Origin: Metallyticus violacea
Lineage: Eukaryota; Arthropoda; Insecta; Mantodea; Metallyticidae
NCBI GenBank assembly: GCA_030762175.1
Contig: CM060834.1
Span: forward strand, 32,244,501-32,308,500
Length of the DNA stretch: 64,000 nucleotides
Direction: 5' to 3'
Every line of letters starts with the position of its first letter. The stretch's first letter is position 1. The notes beneath the pieces are model-generated. The model saw nothing but the letters and a program-made list of their open reading frames with translations, did not search any database and was not told the origin of the DNA. The translations under genes and the position numbers were made by a program. This document shows positions 45,547 to 56,455 of this stretch, in pieces.

Positions 45547-45740
45547 CCTGTTGACAAACTGTTGTTAAACGTGGCGGTTGGGTCTCTTGATGTTCTTGTG
45601 GCGGCATCTGTTGGTTCTATTAGGAATTTCAATTTCCCTCCATTGGATGAACTCAGCAAATTCCTAATAGAACCAACAGATGCCGCCACAAGAACATCAA
45701 GAGACCCAACCGCCACGTTTAACAACAGTTTGTCAACAGG

Positions 45741-45777
45741 CTGAAGATGGGAGGGATCGCTCCCGAAACATATGTCC
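45741..45777 (+). ncRNA. Hammerhead-ribozyme-like core (right arm, family D)
   Basis: CTGAAGA 45741-45747, stem II GGGAG/CTCCC (45749-45753 with 45760-45764), GAAA 45765-45768, a minimal stem III AC-ATAT-GT, and site GTC 45774-45776. Stem I is weak: only one G-C pair beside the core. The mirror copy is on the minus strand. Confidence 0.45.
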
Positions 45778-45834
45778 AAATTTTATGTAAGTGAATGGAG
45801 TTAGTGTGAAAAAAACTGTATTACATTGTTTATA

Positions 45835-48135
45835 CGCTCATTAGTACTAATTATCTTCAGCTCCTATATTTTCGTTTTCTGCTCCATATTTAAAGAGTAA
45901 ATAACAACAACATAATGACCAAGTATATTCTTATTGAACCAAAGCCATTAAAATTACACTTTCCCAGCTAAAACTTAACATCCATTTTTTAAAATAAGAT
46001 ATTACACAGCAAAATGTTACAAACTAAAACTATAATGAAACAGCACAAAACCAATTTTCATTTTAACAGTATCTGCTGTAGACATAAGAAGAGTTTATTG
46101 AGTGTGTCTTATTAAAGTGGCTTACCATAAGAATTGGCTTGTATTTTTGTTCATTTTCATATAACTATATGGAAGGGGAGGAAAAAAAGGAATGAAAGAA
46201 AGGGGGGAAAATACCATGTTAAGAACAGGAAAGAATACAATTTGTTCTTTTTGACTGCAAAATAACTAGAAACTTTTTCAGATTTTTCAAAGTAACTTTT
46301 TATAAAAATTAGTTAAGAAAATAAAAGGAAACAATACTGTATATTAAGAAACTTCAATTATTCAAGCCAAATGAAAATGAACTGCCTACTGCTTGCGAAT
46401 GCAGAAGCATGGACAAATACAAAACTTAATTTTATGAAAATATTTTTATAAACACACCATTCATAGCATATTTAATTTTCATGTAGACTAAGTTTATTTT
46501 AACTTAAGTTAAATTTCCTGAAATGTTTTAACACATAATAAGTAACTTCAGGTCATAATTTTAAATTAATAAGTGCAGATAATAATCATAACAAACAGAT
46601 CACGTCAAGTGCTCAGTAGTTTTTTAAATTATTATTTTCTAATTAATATTACCTTTTTATTATTTTTAAAAGTCAACTATGATATGGCTGCAGAATTTAA
46701 AAAATGTAGGCCATATACATAAAAGTAATATTGAAACTGGCTCCAAAATACGGGTTGCTGGCATTGTTTTATAGGAATTATAATTTTTGTTGCTCTCTGC
46801 ACATGACAAATTGTTAAAAAGGTGACCTAGACTTGAAAATCACACACAGGATGGGGTAAACCAAAGTGTCTGCCCACAAAATATTGAATTTAGTTCACCT
46901 CATTAACTGTAAAATGCCTGGAGATTGTGGATGTTTATCTGCAAACACATTTTTTTTTTAATTTCATTTGTTTGTTAATTTTTTCTGGTTACATTAATTT
47001 AATTTAAGGTAAGAAGGACATAAAACATCTAGATACACAACTCACATTTTGGTGTGTATTGCCAAATAATTCAAAGCTGTAATCTTTAGCTCAGTAATAA
47101 AACTATGTACCGTGGCAAGCCCCAGTGCATTATGATGCTAAAAATGGCATTTTTAAATTTTTCGAAATTGACGTTAATAAAAGAGCTCATTCGTTTATTG
47201 TTGCAGAAAAATTAATGATGTAGAAGTAGAAAACATTAAAAATTATGCATCATTTATCAGAATCACAGTGATGTAATTGTCAAATAAACTATAAAAATTA
47301 AAAATATCAGAAATCTTGTGGGTTTTATGTTATTAAGCTTGCACTCTATGGTCAAAAAGTGAAATACTCCTAGGATGAAGATACATGTATAAGAGAAAAA
47401 TAGTAAATTTAAATAGTACACAATCTTTAAAATATGCACACATCTTATCAGGAACACACCAATAAATGGTATTATTAAAATGTCTTACATTAAGAGTTGC
47501 TCAAAAATACCAAATTTAACTAAAGCAAAGTTTTACCTTTAATAATTGATGTTGTTTACAAGAACATTTAACAATTACTCCTCTGTTAACAATACAGGCA
47601 CTTCCATACATCCCTGAGGCAATAGGTTTTGAGCACATAACACATTAATTTAAACAAAAATTTAAGCAAATGCTTAAATAATTCTGTTTTCATTTTATTC
47701 AGTCTAGCACAGATAAAAATAAAAATTACTCTTATGCATATTTTCATAAATTTAAATATCTTCAGATTTTGTAATGATTACCAAATGATCATAAAATAAT
47801 AACCATGGTGATCAAGTGTTCTCTCTCTGTAGCAAATTAAATCAAGACAATAATGGAACTTTCCTTGAAAATATTTTATTATTCCTGAAGCTGTAAGGGA
47901 TGCTGGAAGAATCATGATAATAGGTACATTATAAAATGTTCCTATAGTTCTTATCTGCCATATGCAAAGTTTTCCCTTTTTTATGCCAGTCAATAAGCTT
48001 CAGCATCTTGAAAATTTTATGTTTATATTTAAGAGCAACTTTGAAATAAGATTTAATAAGCATATTGCCTTGAAGCACCCTAATCCAGGGACTTTGACTG
48101 AATCATTGGGGTTTTTATTTTAAACAAACTTAATG
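45835..48135. other. Unassigned, AT-rich
   Basis: No gene or known element is recognised across about 2.3 kb. Confidence 0.5.
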
Positions 48136-48138
48136 CTT

Positions 48139-48275
48139 CTTGTTCAATTAAAAGTAAAACTACTAAAATCATGTGAACACATTAAAACTCTCTTGATATT
48201 TCACATTAAACCTTTTTAATAAAGAGTTTTAATGTGTTGACATAATTTTAGTAGTTTTACTTTTAATTCAACAAG
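48139..48275. repeat. AT-rich hairpin (MITE-like foldback)
   Basis: Arms of 53 nt at 48139-48191 and 48223-48275 are near-perfect inverse copies: CAATTAAAAGTAAAACTACT on the left, AGTAGTTTTACTTTTAATTC on the right, around a 31-nt spacer. No coding content. Confidence 0.8.
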
Positions 48276-48279
48276 ATTT

Positions 48280-49455
48280 ATGATAGTTTCACTGTGTGGA
48301 TTCCTACATTCATTTTTAATTGAAACTTAATGCTTATTGCTCTGATTACCAAAATGCATTTATTTAGTGCTTGTATTTCAAGTACTGCAGGTTATATCCT
48401 TAAGGATAATGGTTTGGAAAGCTCTCTTAAAACTAATTAACAGATTACAGTTAATGCCTGGTTTCATTCACTCTGATTTACACTGGATTATGAACAAGCA
48501 CAGAGACTGCTTACAGATATCAGTGGTGATACAATTAAATGACAGAATTATTGCGCAGGGCAGACAACTATCTCACACATAAGCAACTGCTTTGAAAGTT
48601 AATCTGATTAATGAAGTAATGAATTGTACAACTGCATCTGATCTTTCATCGAGACTTATCAATAATGTTTAATATTAATTCAAAATTTATCTAATAAAGC
48701 TAAACAGATGCTGATGTTTACTACATATACTTTTACATATTTATTTTAGAATTCCACATTAAGTATTTCAATTATAAAAATGGCAATTCATTTTCTTTCC
48801 AAAAAAAAGCAATGTTTACGGAAACAAAAAAGGGGGAGTGGAAGTCTAATTATTATTTTAAGCTGTGATGCAGCAAGAACAGTAATACAAATGCAACATA
48901 TGCAGTGACATTCAATGTGGTTCTATTTCACAAAATGCAAGTGACTCGGAAAACAGAATTCCAGATGCAAGCTCTACATTTCTAGAAGATGCCACAAAAC
49001 AAAACGACATATTTTGGTTTTCAATAGAAGTAATGTTACTATACAGTTTTATGAAGGAAAATTGTAAACTGTAGCTTTATTTTAATCCAATGCAACCACA
49101 ACCTCAAATTTTTCTCAGTTAAAACTGCTGGTCATACTGGTCATAAAAAGGAATACCAGTTTTAGAAAACAAAATTATAAACTCTAACCTCAAATGTGAA
49201 GATGGTAAATCATTAGAAGATAACACTTTAAACAAGATAGATTCAACATGTTTCTTATTTTGAATTGCTGTGTGACAGAGCTTAACAATAATCTCTATAA
49301 CATAATTCAGGAGCCTATTTAGACTCAATTTAACTGTAGCCAGACTTGATCACTGCAGCCACCTTACCAAGGATGCAGTGTTGTAATGATTATTTATGTC
49401 ATATGACAATTACCCTGGATCTGGCTGCAGTTTTTTTTATCTTATATCTTCATTC
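48280..49455. other. Unassigned, AT-rich
   Basis: Nothing recognised. Confidence 0.5.
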
Positions 49456-49459
49456 TTCT

Positions 49460-49695
49460 TCCAATGCTCTTCTCCGGGGTCGGTTTCCGGTTCCGGTGGG
49501 TAGCGATTGTTGTCGTCCCTCCCAGTGGTAGCCAGTGGTGATGCTGGCATGATCCACGGCTGGCATGATTGTCTCCCCTACGATCTTTCTTCACCCACAC
49601 ACGTTGGGTCAGATGTCGCCCCTTGTTGGCCGGGTTTTTCCATGTCGTGTCGTGCCGCTCCCGCGACGCTCCGCGAACCAGTCACCGCCCATATG
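49460..49695. other. CpG-rich island of unknown origin
   Basis: About 235 bp has many CpGs (for example TCCGGGGTCGGTTTCCGG and CGCTCCCGCGACGCTCCGCG) in a window where CpG is rare. Two overlapping plus frames (49507-49788 and 49565-49756) have no recognised domain. It could be a recent insertion, a promoter or a coding exon. GGCATGATCCACGGCTGGCA shows a small internal repeat. Confidence 0.4.
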
Positions 49696-49699
49696 CTCA

Positions 49700-50025
49700 G
49701 TATGGCTGTTGACACAAATTGTATTCAAAGCAAAAATAAGTGCTCAATTACAGTGATCATTAGCACTAAAATAGGACTAGATATATGAAAAAGCTAAATC
49801 CCAGCACATCTTTAACATAATCTGCACTAAGACAATAAGAAGTACTAGTTAAAAGCAACACAGAGCAACTCCATTATCTAGCTCAAATGGGATTGAACAT
49901 AATATGAATGACCAAATAATCTGAAAAATGTACATAAATAACTGCATGGATTTTTCTTGCATTTCATAACAACATTATTTAGTTATGTGGAAAAAAGCTA
50001 TTATACAAAATAAAAATTGTTGATA
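49700..50025. other. Unassigned, AT-rich
   Basis: Nothing recognised. Confidence 0.5.
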
Positions 50026-50029
50026 AATA

Positions 50030-50500
50030 GTAGCCTAATACTTAATTTTGTATTGTTTAACAAACGGACATGTTTCAACAGCTATTGCCTTCATCATTAA
50101 CTAGCTATAGCCTGACTAGCATTGTTAATGGATGCTCTGGGGACATTTGGTGGCTTGAATAAGAGTTGACACAAGTTGTCTATTGGAGAAATTTTAAAAT
50201 TTATTTGATTTCCATTTTCAGATAAAAATTCTCTCCCAAATTTCTGACTCTAATGGATTTTTTATGGCTTTCAATAATTTTATTTCTATAGCAACATAAT
50301 TTTTTCTCCAAAAATGTGCAATATTTATCTTTCTGTTTATACTTAATGTTCCTAAAATTTTTTTCTACCCTAATTTCTAAATTTATTCTGCCTAAATAAG
50401 TTTGCTCACAATAATGACAGACTTGGCTTTTTGCTGTCCAGGACTGTTTCTTTAGTTATATTTTTTAGTGTGTTTTTGATATTATATTTATTCTGCAGCA
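50030..50500 (-). mobile_element. Penelope-like family E, minus 3' fragment
   Basis: The minus-strand C-terminus (AIKNPLESEIWERIF-like, about 50290-50200) follows a broken GIY-YIG region (near 50430-50330). The 3' tail is at the low-coordinate end with TTGAAACATGTCCG and a TGATGA box. Pairs as an inverted copy with 51600-51990. Both 3' ends point outward. Confidence 0.75.
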
Positions 50501-51040
50501 CCAAAACTATACTATTTCAGATGATGAGAAGGGAGAAATGTTTATTACTGGTTATACATCTTATTATCAATTGCATATAATATTATTTCAGATAATGTGA
50601 AGGGAGAAATTCTAATTGTTGTCCCTGTATATAAGAACTTTTTTCCTAAGTGTACTTATTAGTGATTATATTCACAGAATTTTAAAAGTTCATTATTATT
50701 ATTTAAAATTATTTTTATTTTAATATTATTGTCGTAATTTTTCTTGTTGTTTGCAAGAACTTTGTTACTGGTTGTGTAACTAGTTATTACTGATTCTATT
50801 GATGTATCTCATATCTTTGCATAGTAATGCACTCAATGGTGTAAAGGGATGAATAATAAATGAAAATGAAAGAAATTGTATGCCCATGGACAGTAAGTAA
50901 ATTTTATAAATGTTCTGTTTTCTTTATAATGGGAAGGGAATTTGAAAAAGATGGTTTTCTACCCTTTTGGAACCAGAAGATCCTGAAAATATAGAACATC
51001 ATTTCTTTTGGTATTTGCAGAAAACACATACACAGACAAT
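50501..51040. other. Spacer between inverted Penelope copies
   Basis: Contains a small direct repeat: TTTCAGATGATGAGAAGGGA near 50515 and TTTCAGATAATGTGAAGGGA near 50586. Nothing else is recognised. Confidence 0.5.
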
Positions 51041-51045
51041 TATAC

Positions 51046-51270
51046 TGAATGGGTGGCCAAAGGTCATTCAGGCATCGACTTTTGAACATGCATTTTGGGT
51101 TACAACTCCTGTCAGGACTGTACTTCCTGGCTGAGGTTTTTAGGTTTTCCTCAGTCTTCATTAATGGCGAATGGAGGGGAGGTACTCTAAACTTAGGCTT
51201 AGAATGCTTCCTTCCTAACTTATCTTTCATCTATATCAATGCTTGTGATGCCTTAGTACTGAAAAAGGGT
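51046..51270 (+). mobile_element. SINE1 copy
   Basis: SINE1 body in plus orientation: GGACTGTACTTCCTGGCTGA, CCTCAGTCTTCATTAATGGC, GGGGAGGTACTCTAAACTTA, and GCTTGTGATGCCTTAGTA at the end. The head is diverged. Confidence 0.8.
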
Positions 51271-51299
51271 GCTAAAAACTACTTAAAAATAGTATAACA

Positions 51300-51595
51300 G
51301 TTTTAACTTCACCCCTTGTCAACATTCCATAAAACATAGCTTAACTTCATAATAACATCCCACTCAGCATGGAAGAGTTACAGTGAGTACCAAAACATCA
51401 TTACTGCACACAGCAGTGCATAAGAATAAAAAGATCAAAGAAATCAGCACATTTATAAAAGAAACAAAATATGTATAACATTTACTTACCATCCATGCAC
51501 ACACAATAAATATAGGGGTATTTTTTAATAAACACAATATAGTTTTGGTCCCATAGAGTACGTTTACTATAAAAAACTTATTAAAAATGTAACTA
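51300..51595. other. Unassigned, AT-rich
   Basis: Nothing recognised. Confidence 0.5.
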
Positions 51596-51599
51596 AAGA

Positions 51600-51995
51600 T
51601 GCAATTCTGGATAGCAACAAGTCAATTCAACTTTCAGGATGGTTAGCAAATTTATATAGGCAAAATAAAAAGAAATTTAGAAACTAGGGCAAAAGAACAT
51701 TTTAGGATCATTAAGTATAAAGAGATAGATAAATAAGCAGTTACTGAACATTTTGGACAAAAAAATAATAAATCTTGCTAGAAAAGCAAAATTATTGAAA
51801 GCCATAAAGAATCCAAAGGAATTAGGAATTTGGGAGATAATTTTTATCCTGAAAAACTAGAACAAATAATGAATTTTAAAATTCCATCAATGGATAACTT
51901 GTGTCGACTATTACTGGAACCACCAAAATGTCTCCAGATCATCCACCCACTACGCTAATCAGGCTATAACTGATGATCTTATATAATATATGCAA
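51600..51995 (+). mobile_element. Penelope-like family E, plus 3' fragment
   Basis: The plus strand shows ANLYRQNKKKFRN-type GIY-YIG residues, a C-terminal block KLLKAIKNPKELGIWEIIFI, and NFKIPSMDNLCRLLLEPPKC (51870-51935), then a tail with AACTGATGATCT near 51968. Decayed. Confidence 0.78.
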
Positions 51996-51999
51996 AGTA

Positions 52000-52380
52000 A
52001 AGCATAGTATTACTAATATCAACAATTTTTATTTTGTATACTTGTTTTACTTCATATTACTAACTCCTAAATAAATTACAAATGTGCACATCTATGTAGA
52101 ACTGTAACAAGTATAAAGTATACATTTGTTTTCAATTAAGGCGTGTAGCACATCAGTTCAATTACATTATAAAGAAGTTTGTGGTTGACTGCTGCATATC
52201 AATGCTATATGAACACCTATGTGACTAATGTGTCATAAAAAATATGCATTTGCATGTTAAACATGTCTGTTTTTCAAAAACAAGTGCAACAAAATACAAT
52301 ATTTTTGCAAAATTCATCTGGGTAAATAGAGTTCTACTCTACACTACACTACACTACACTATTGAGTTAAACAACATAAA
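52000..52380. other. Unassigned, with an (ACACT)n tract
   Basis: A short tandem run of CTACACTACACTACACTACA at about 52335-52360 lies directly before the next Penelope cluster. Otherwise nothing recognised. Confidence 0.6.
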
Positions 52381-52382
52381 AA

Positions 52383-53410
52383 TATAATTAATATCATTGT
52401 ATCATTGAGTTGAACTACACGCTCTTATTCGCTCCACTGGTTTATGTTTCACAGATTGTTGTCAGCAACATCAGCTGTCGACTGCTGGATAATTCATTAT
52501 GCTTTGGGGATGTATCTTTTGCTCTGGTGGAGGTATGATGAGCTTGAATGCTTGTTTTCATCTCTGTAAGTGTGGAAGTTTATTAATCTGTCCATGTATT
52601 TAAAAATGTAGATTTTCTCTCATGTTGCTAGCTCTGTAGGTCCTTGTATTGATGTTAATAATTTTTATTTATTCACTATGTCATAGTTTTCTGTCCTGAA
52701 ATGAGATGCTACTGCTGTTTTCTCCATTTGTTTTTGATTTTTGGATAGAAAACAATGATATAGTGAATAAAGCAAATTGTTAAAATCAGTAAAAGGATCT
52801 ACAGTTAGCAACATGGGAGAAAAATCTATATTTTTAAATACAAATACAGATTAATGAACTTCGACACTTCCAGGGATGAAAACAAACTTTAAATTCATCA
52901 CATCTTCACCATAGCATAATATATATATATATACCCAAAGAATAATGAATTATTCAGCAGTCAATGTTAGCTTGTATTAATTATTGATGTTTATAATTTT
53001 CTTTATTCACTATGTCATGGTTTTCAGTCCAGAAATGAAATGCTACAGTTGTTTTCTCCATTTGTTTTTGATTTCTGGATAGAAATCAGTGAATAAAGCA
53101 AATTATTAAAATCAGTAAAAGGACCTACAGAGTTAGTAACATGGGAGAAAAATCTACATTTATAAATACAAAGACAGATTAATGAACTTCCAACACATTC
53201 AGGGATGAAAACAAACTTTAAATTCATCACATCTCCACCATAGCAGAATATATACATACCCAAAGCATAACGAATTATCCAGCAGTCAATGTTAGCTGAT
53301 GATATGGACAATGGTCTGTGAAACATGTACTAAATTTAAACAAATGGAACCAATAAGAGTATTTGTTCAACTCAATCATACAATGATCTTAATTATACAA
53401 TTAGCTTCAC
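52383..53410. mobile_element. Penelope-like family B inverted cluster with tandem duplication
   Basis: The left copy (52390-52660) is minus-strand. Two plus-strand copies (about 52660-52990 and 52990-53400) are a direct duplication, sharing CTTTATTCACTATGTCAT, TTTTCTCCATTTGTTTTTGA and CAGGGATGAAAACAAACTTT. Coding remnants include LLKSVKGPTELVTWEKNLHL and MKTNFKFITSPP, the conserved C-terminal block. Outer ends carry the family B terminus (TTGAGTTGAACTACAC left, its inverse right). A TA tract lies at about 52920-52935. Confidence 0.82.
53292..53333 (+). ncRNA. Hammerhead ribozyme core, best match in the window
   Basis: Every element of a type I hammerhead is in order: stem I TTAG (53292-53295) with CTAA (53330-53333), CTGATGA 53296-53302, stem II of 6 pairs (53304-53309 with 53314-53319), GAAA 53320-53323, a minimal stem III AC-AT-GT and cleavage site GTA 53327-53329. 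The core bases match the canonical consensus. Short stem III usually means weak activity as a monomer. Hammerheads of this kind are known in Penelope-like element ends. Activity here is untested. Confidence 0.7.
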
Positions 53411-53730
53411 TGTACAAGTTTCAATTAGCATTTCAAGTTAACATGAAAGATGTTAAAACCTGAAGCATATACAGCTAAAAACCAGTATCAAATCAATAAA
53501 GAATAAAAAGAATAAAACAGAAAAAGAAAAATGACAAAAAAGTGCATCGTAATTTGCAGCACCATATAAAACAGAGAATACATTCTACAACTCCCTTGTT
53601 GCCTTTCAGAATGCTTGGAAGGATTTGAGGTAAATGTGGAGAAAGCTGGAGAATATTCAACAAAACAATATTTGATGAAACCATACAGTATTTTTTTAAT
53701 GCCCTGTTTTATTGCTGAGAGGACACAGGC
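53411..53730. other. Unassigned, AT-rich
   Basis: Nothing recognised. Antisense frames at 53488-53748 have no domain. Confidence 0.5.
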
Positions 53731-53732
53731 AG

Positions 53733-54292
53733 TGGACACTAGTGACACATGAATAATGAAGATGAAATGATTAATTAGGAAAGGATTTCTTTTTTAAATT
53801 AAAGGAAGGAAGTGTTCCAGGCCTAAGTTAAGGGTACCTCCCCAGCATTTGTTGGTTCTGGTGGTCTATGGTAACCATACTCGTCTTGTAGACCCAAGGT
53901 CGTGGGTTCAATCCTGGCCAGGATCAATGGATTTTTTTCAGGCATAAAAATGTAAGTATGGCTTCCTTTGGAAGGGAAGTAAAGCCATGGGTACTGTGCC
54001 GTAGATTTGCAGCAGGTAAAAGAACCTCAAGTCTGAAAGAAGAGGCCTCTGAGCAAAATTTATTGGCCCTTTCATGCCCTGAATTAAATAGATGCTGATG
54101 ACCTAAGATATAAAAGAGCGTCCATAAACAAGTCAAATTAACCACAACCCTGGCTGGCATTTGCCATTTATGAGAAATGATGAAAACTTAAAAAAAATCT
54201 GTCAGGAAGGTTGGTCCTGGTGGGAATCAAACCCCAGATCTCCTGCTCATAAGTCTGTGCCTTAATGCCCTCAGCCATTCCAGTTGGTCATG
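53733..54292 (-). mobile_element. SINE1 copy split by a SINE2
   Basis: Reverse-complement SINE1: the tail half is 53733-53850 (GATGAAATGATTAATTAGGA, GTACCTCCCCAGCATTTG), and the head half is 54137-54292 (TGGCATTTGCCATTTATGAG, GGAATCAAACCCCAGATCT, TCATAAGTCTGTGCCTTAAT). The AGCATTTG / GGCATTTG at the two breaks look like a target-site duplication around the nested SINE2. Confidence 0.85.
53851..54136 (+). mobile_element. SINE2 copy nested in SINE1
   Basis: A tRNA-like head with GGTCTATGGTAACCATAC and the B-box region GTGGGTTCAATCCTGGCC, then the SINE2 body (GGCATAAAAATGTAAGTATG, GGAAGGGAAGTAAAGCC, CAAAATTTATTGGC, GCTGATGACCTAAGAT) and a tail near AAACAAGTCAAATT. Its insertion shows SINE2 was active after this SINE1. 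Confidence 0.87.
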
Positions 54293-54299
54293 TAGATGG

Positions 54300-54725
54300 T
54301 TGGTAGGCCCTCAGAAAATAACAGTGCACTAAATGCTGATGAGCCTGAACCAGAAGCAAGAAAAAATGAGCTTTCTTTCTTCCTTAAAAAGAATCATTTT
54401 ACATAATGATTATAGTTCATGTCCATTTGTATGCATAAATTATCTATGCTCTACCTGCTCTTATCCCAAGGTACTCCTCAAAACTTCATTGAACAGAGAA
54501 TTCTGTGATATCAAAATAATGCTTGACATAGTGACAGAGTAATAATTTTTCTGCCAATGTTCAGTAAAATCTACTGTTCATTCCAATGTCACCTTATCAA
54601 ATCCTACGCTGAACTAGCAGAAGTATTCTATTATGGGAGCACATGTTCCTTTAATCCATCTATGCTAACGCTGTAACCAATATGGAAAATCCAGCACTAT
54701 CCTATTTGTATGTGCTGTCATACTC
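54300..54725. other. Unassigned
   Basis: A 69-codon plus frame at 54333-54542 has no domain. Nothing recognised. Confidence 0.5.
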
Positions 54726-54727
54726 AT

Positions 54728-54976
54728 TAATAAGGTGCAGACTCGTGAGCAGAGTTCTGGGGTTCAAATCCCATAAGGACTGTCCTCCCTGACTGGGTTT
54801 TTTTCCAGGCTTTCCTCAGTCCTCATAATTGGCAAATGCCGGGGAGGTACCCTAAACTTATGCCTGGAACACTTCCTTCCTTAAAAAATATCCTTTCCCA
54901 ATTAATCATTTCATCAGCGTCCACCGCCTGTGGTGCCTCAGTAGTTAAAATGGGGATTAAAAAAAAAAAAAAAACA
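54728..54976 (+). mobile_element. SINE1 copy, near full length with poly(A)
   Basis: Head TTAATAAGGTGCAGACTCGT, then the B-box GGGGTTCAAATCC, the body (GACTGTCCTCCCTGACTGGG, TCAGTCCTCATAATTGGCA, GCCGGGGAGGTACCCTAAAC, CAGCGTCCACCGCCTGTGGT) and an A-run at 54961-54975. Among the best-preserved copies. Confidence 0.9.
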
Positions 54977-55415
54977 CATTAGTATTTCTAGTCAATATTG
55001 ATGTCAACTTGAAATATTACTGCCTTATAAGGAATTGGTTTGGCAAACAAAAGGCATTGATATACAGAAGGCCTTGTAAACACTACTAATGTTGTGTAAT
55101 CTTAAATCTTAGAAAAAATATCATGTCTTAATATGACTGAGATGACGAAATGTACGAAGTAATGATAAATGCCAGTCATCAATGTGTGATTTAAGTTAGT
55201 GCTATTCAGATTTTTCCTACAGTCCTTGAAAAATGATATAATATATTGGCAATACTAATGAATGACAGCGTATACTAGTCTTAATATAAATATTGTTAGA
55301 AACTTTTGGCACAGGCTGTACAACCAGCTTTGAAGGTCGCAGCCAACACTTATGTGGGTAAGGTAAGAGGATGTTATTGTGAGTGGAGCTGCAGAGGAGA
55401 ATGTGTTTCTGCATA
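54977..55415. other. Unassigned, before the mariner-like copy
   Basis: Overlapping minus-strand frames at 55217-55471 have no recognised domain. The 5' end of the following transposon may lie in here. Confidence 0.4.
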
Positions 55416-55419
55416 TTGT

Positions 55420-56455
55420 AGTGATGGAAAGGGGCAATTATGAAAAGCATGTAGCAGTGATAGCCCTTCATAAGTTGGGTAAATCAGCTTCTGAAATTTT
55501 TTCTACCCTTAAGAAGTTGTGAATAAGCAGAATGTTTGTGTATTGGGCCATTAACTGATTCCTAGAAACAGGGACTATTGAAGGTTGCCAGAGTTCAGGC
55601 CGTCCAAGCAGCATTAGGGACCAACAGGCAATGGCAGCTCATATTCAACAAAATCCTGTGCAAAAGCAGTTTGTGCTAGTTCGAGAGCTGAACATTTCAA
55701 AAATGTTAATTTTCCACCTGTTAAATGATGACTTAGGGTTGAAAACTTACTGGCAGAGTACAGATTACCCTCTAACCCAGCATCTGAAGGAGCAGAGGGT
55801 GATAAAATCAAAACACCTTCTTCAGCATTACACAAACAATGGCTACAGAAAAATTCTTTTCACAAATGAAAAGATTTTCACCACTGAGGAGGCTTTCAAT
55901 CAGCAAAATGATTGTGTTTAAGATAAATCCTCTCAAGAAACTCATGAGAAAGTACTGAAGATCCAAAGAGGCCATCATCCTTCCTCAGTCACGATTTGGT
56001 GTGGAGTGGCATATGACGGCACTACCAAACTCCATTTTTGTGAAAAAGGGGTAAAAACCTCTTCCAAAGTGTACCAAAACACCATGTTGGAGACTGTTGT
56101 GAAGGGCTTGAGCAACACTTTGTTTGAGAATGAACAATGGAGCTTCTAGGAGGATTCAGCACCCGCTCCCAAGGCAAAGTCTACCTAGGACTGGCTGCGG
56201 AGAAACGTTCTGGACTTCATTGCTCTGTAGGATTGACCTTCCAGTAGCCCTGACCTCAACCCACTAAACTACAAGTTTGGTCCGTGCCTGAAGGAGTCTG
56301 TAAGAAGAGACATCCCAGCATCGACAGCCTAAAGCATTCCCTGATGAAGGCAGTGGCCGATATTCCAATGGATACTGTGCGTTAATTCCACTGATGCATA
56401 GCTAGAGACTTAGGGTCTGTGTGAAGATTAAAGGCAGCCATTTTGAAAAATGATT
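55420..56455 (+). pseudogene. Tc1/mariner-type transposase, near full length, dead
   Basis: Plus-strand residues in order: MERGNYEKHVAVIALHKLGK (start), GTIEGCQSSGRPSS, AAHIQQNPVQKQFVLVRELN, then YRKILFTNEKIFTTEEAFNQ, SVTIWCGVAYDGTTKLHF, EDSAPAPKAKST and PSSSPDLNPLNYKFGPCLKE. The DDE/D triad is damaged: TDEK has become TNEK and NPLDY has become NPLNY. Only the QDSAPAH-type Asp remains. In-frame stops lie near 55527, 55919, 56149 and 56228. Coordinates of its terminal repeats are not established. Confidence 0.86.

Larger units (their letters stand above)
45455..45832. repeat. 378-bp Penelope-derived perfect-like palindrome, family D
   Basis: Arms of about 175 bp at 45455-45629 and 45658-45832 are almost identical inverse copies around a 28-bp spacer. 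The right arm plus spacer encodes the Penelope C-terminus NFPPLDELSKFLIEPTDAAT, then SRDPTATFNNSLSTG and a stop. The equivalent end of the element at 24.7 kb reads FEFPPIDELSNFLL. The same sequence on the other strand gives a mirror reading. The near-identity of the arms implies recent formation or gene conversion. Confidence 0.9.

Noticed and set aside
45508..45779. Two 78-codon frames on opposite strands with identical N-termini
   Set aside because: Produced by the palindrome; only the last part corresponds to a real Penelope C-terminus.
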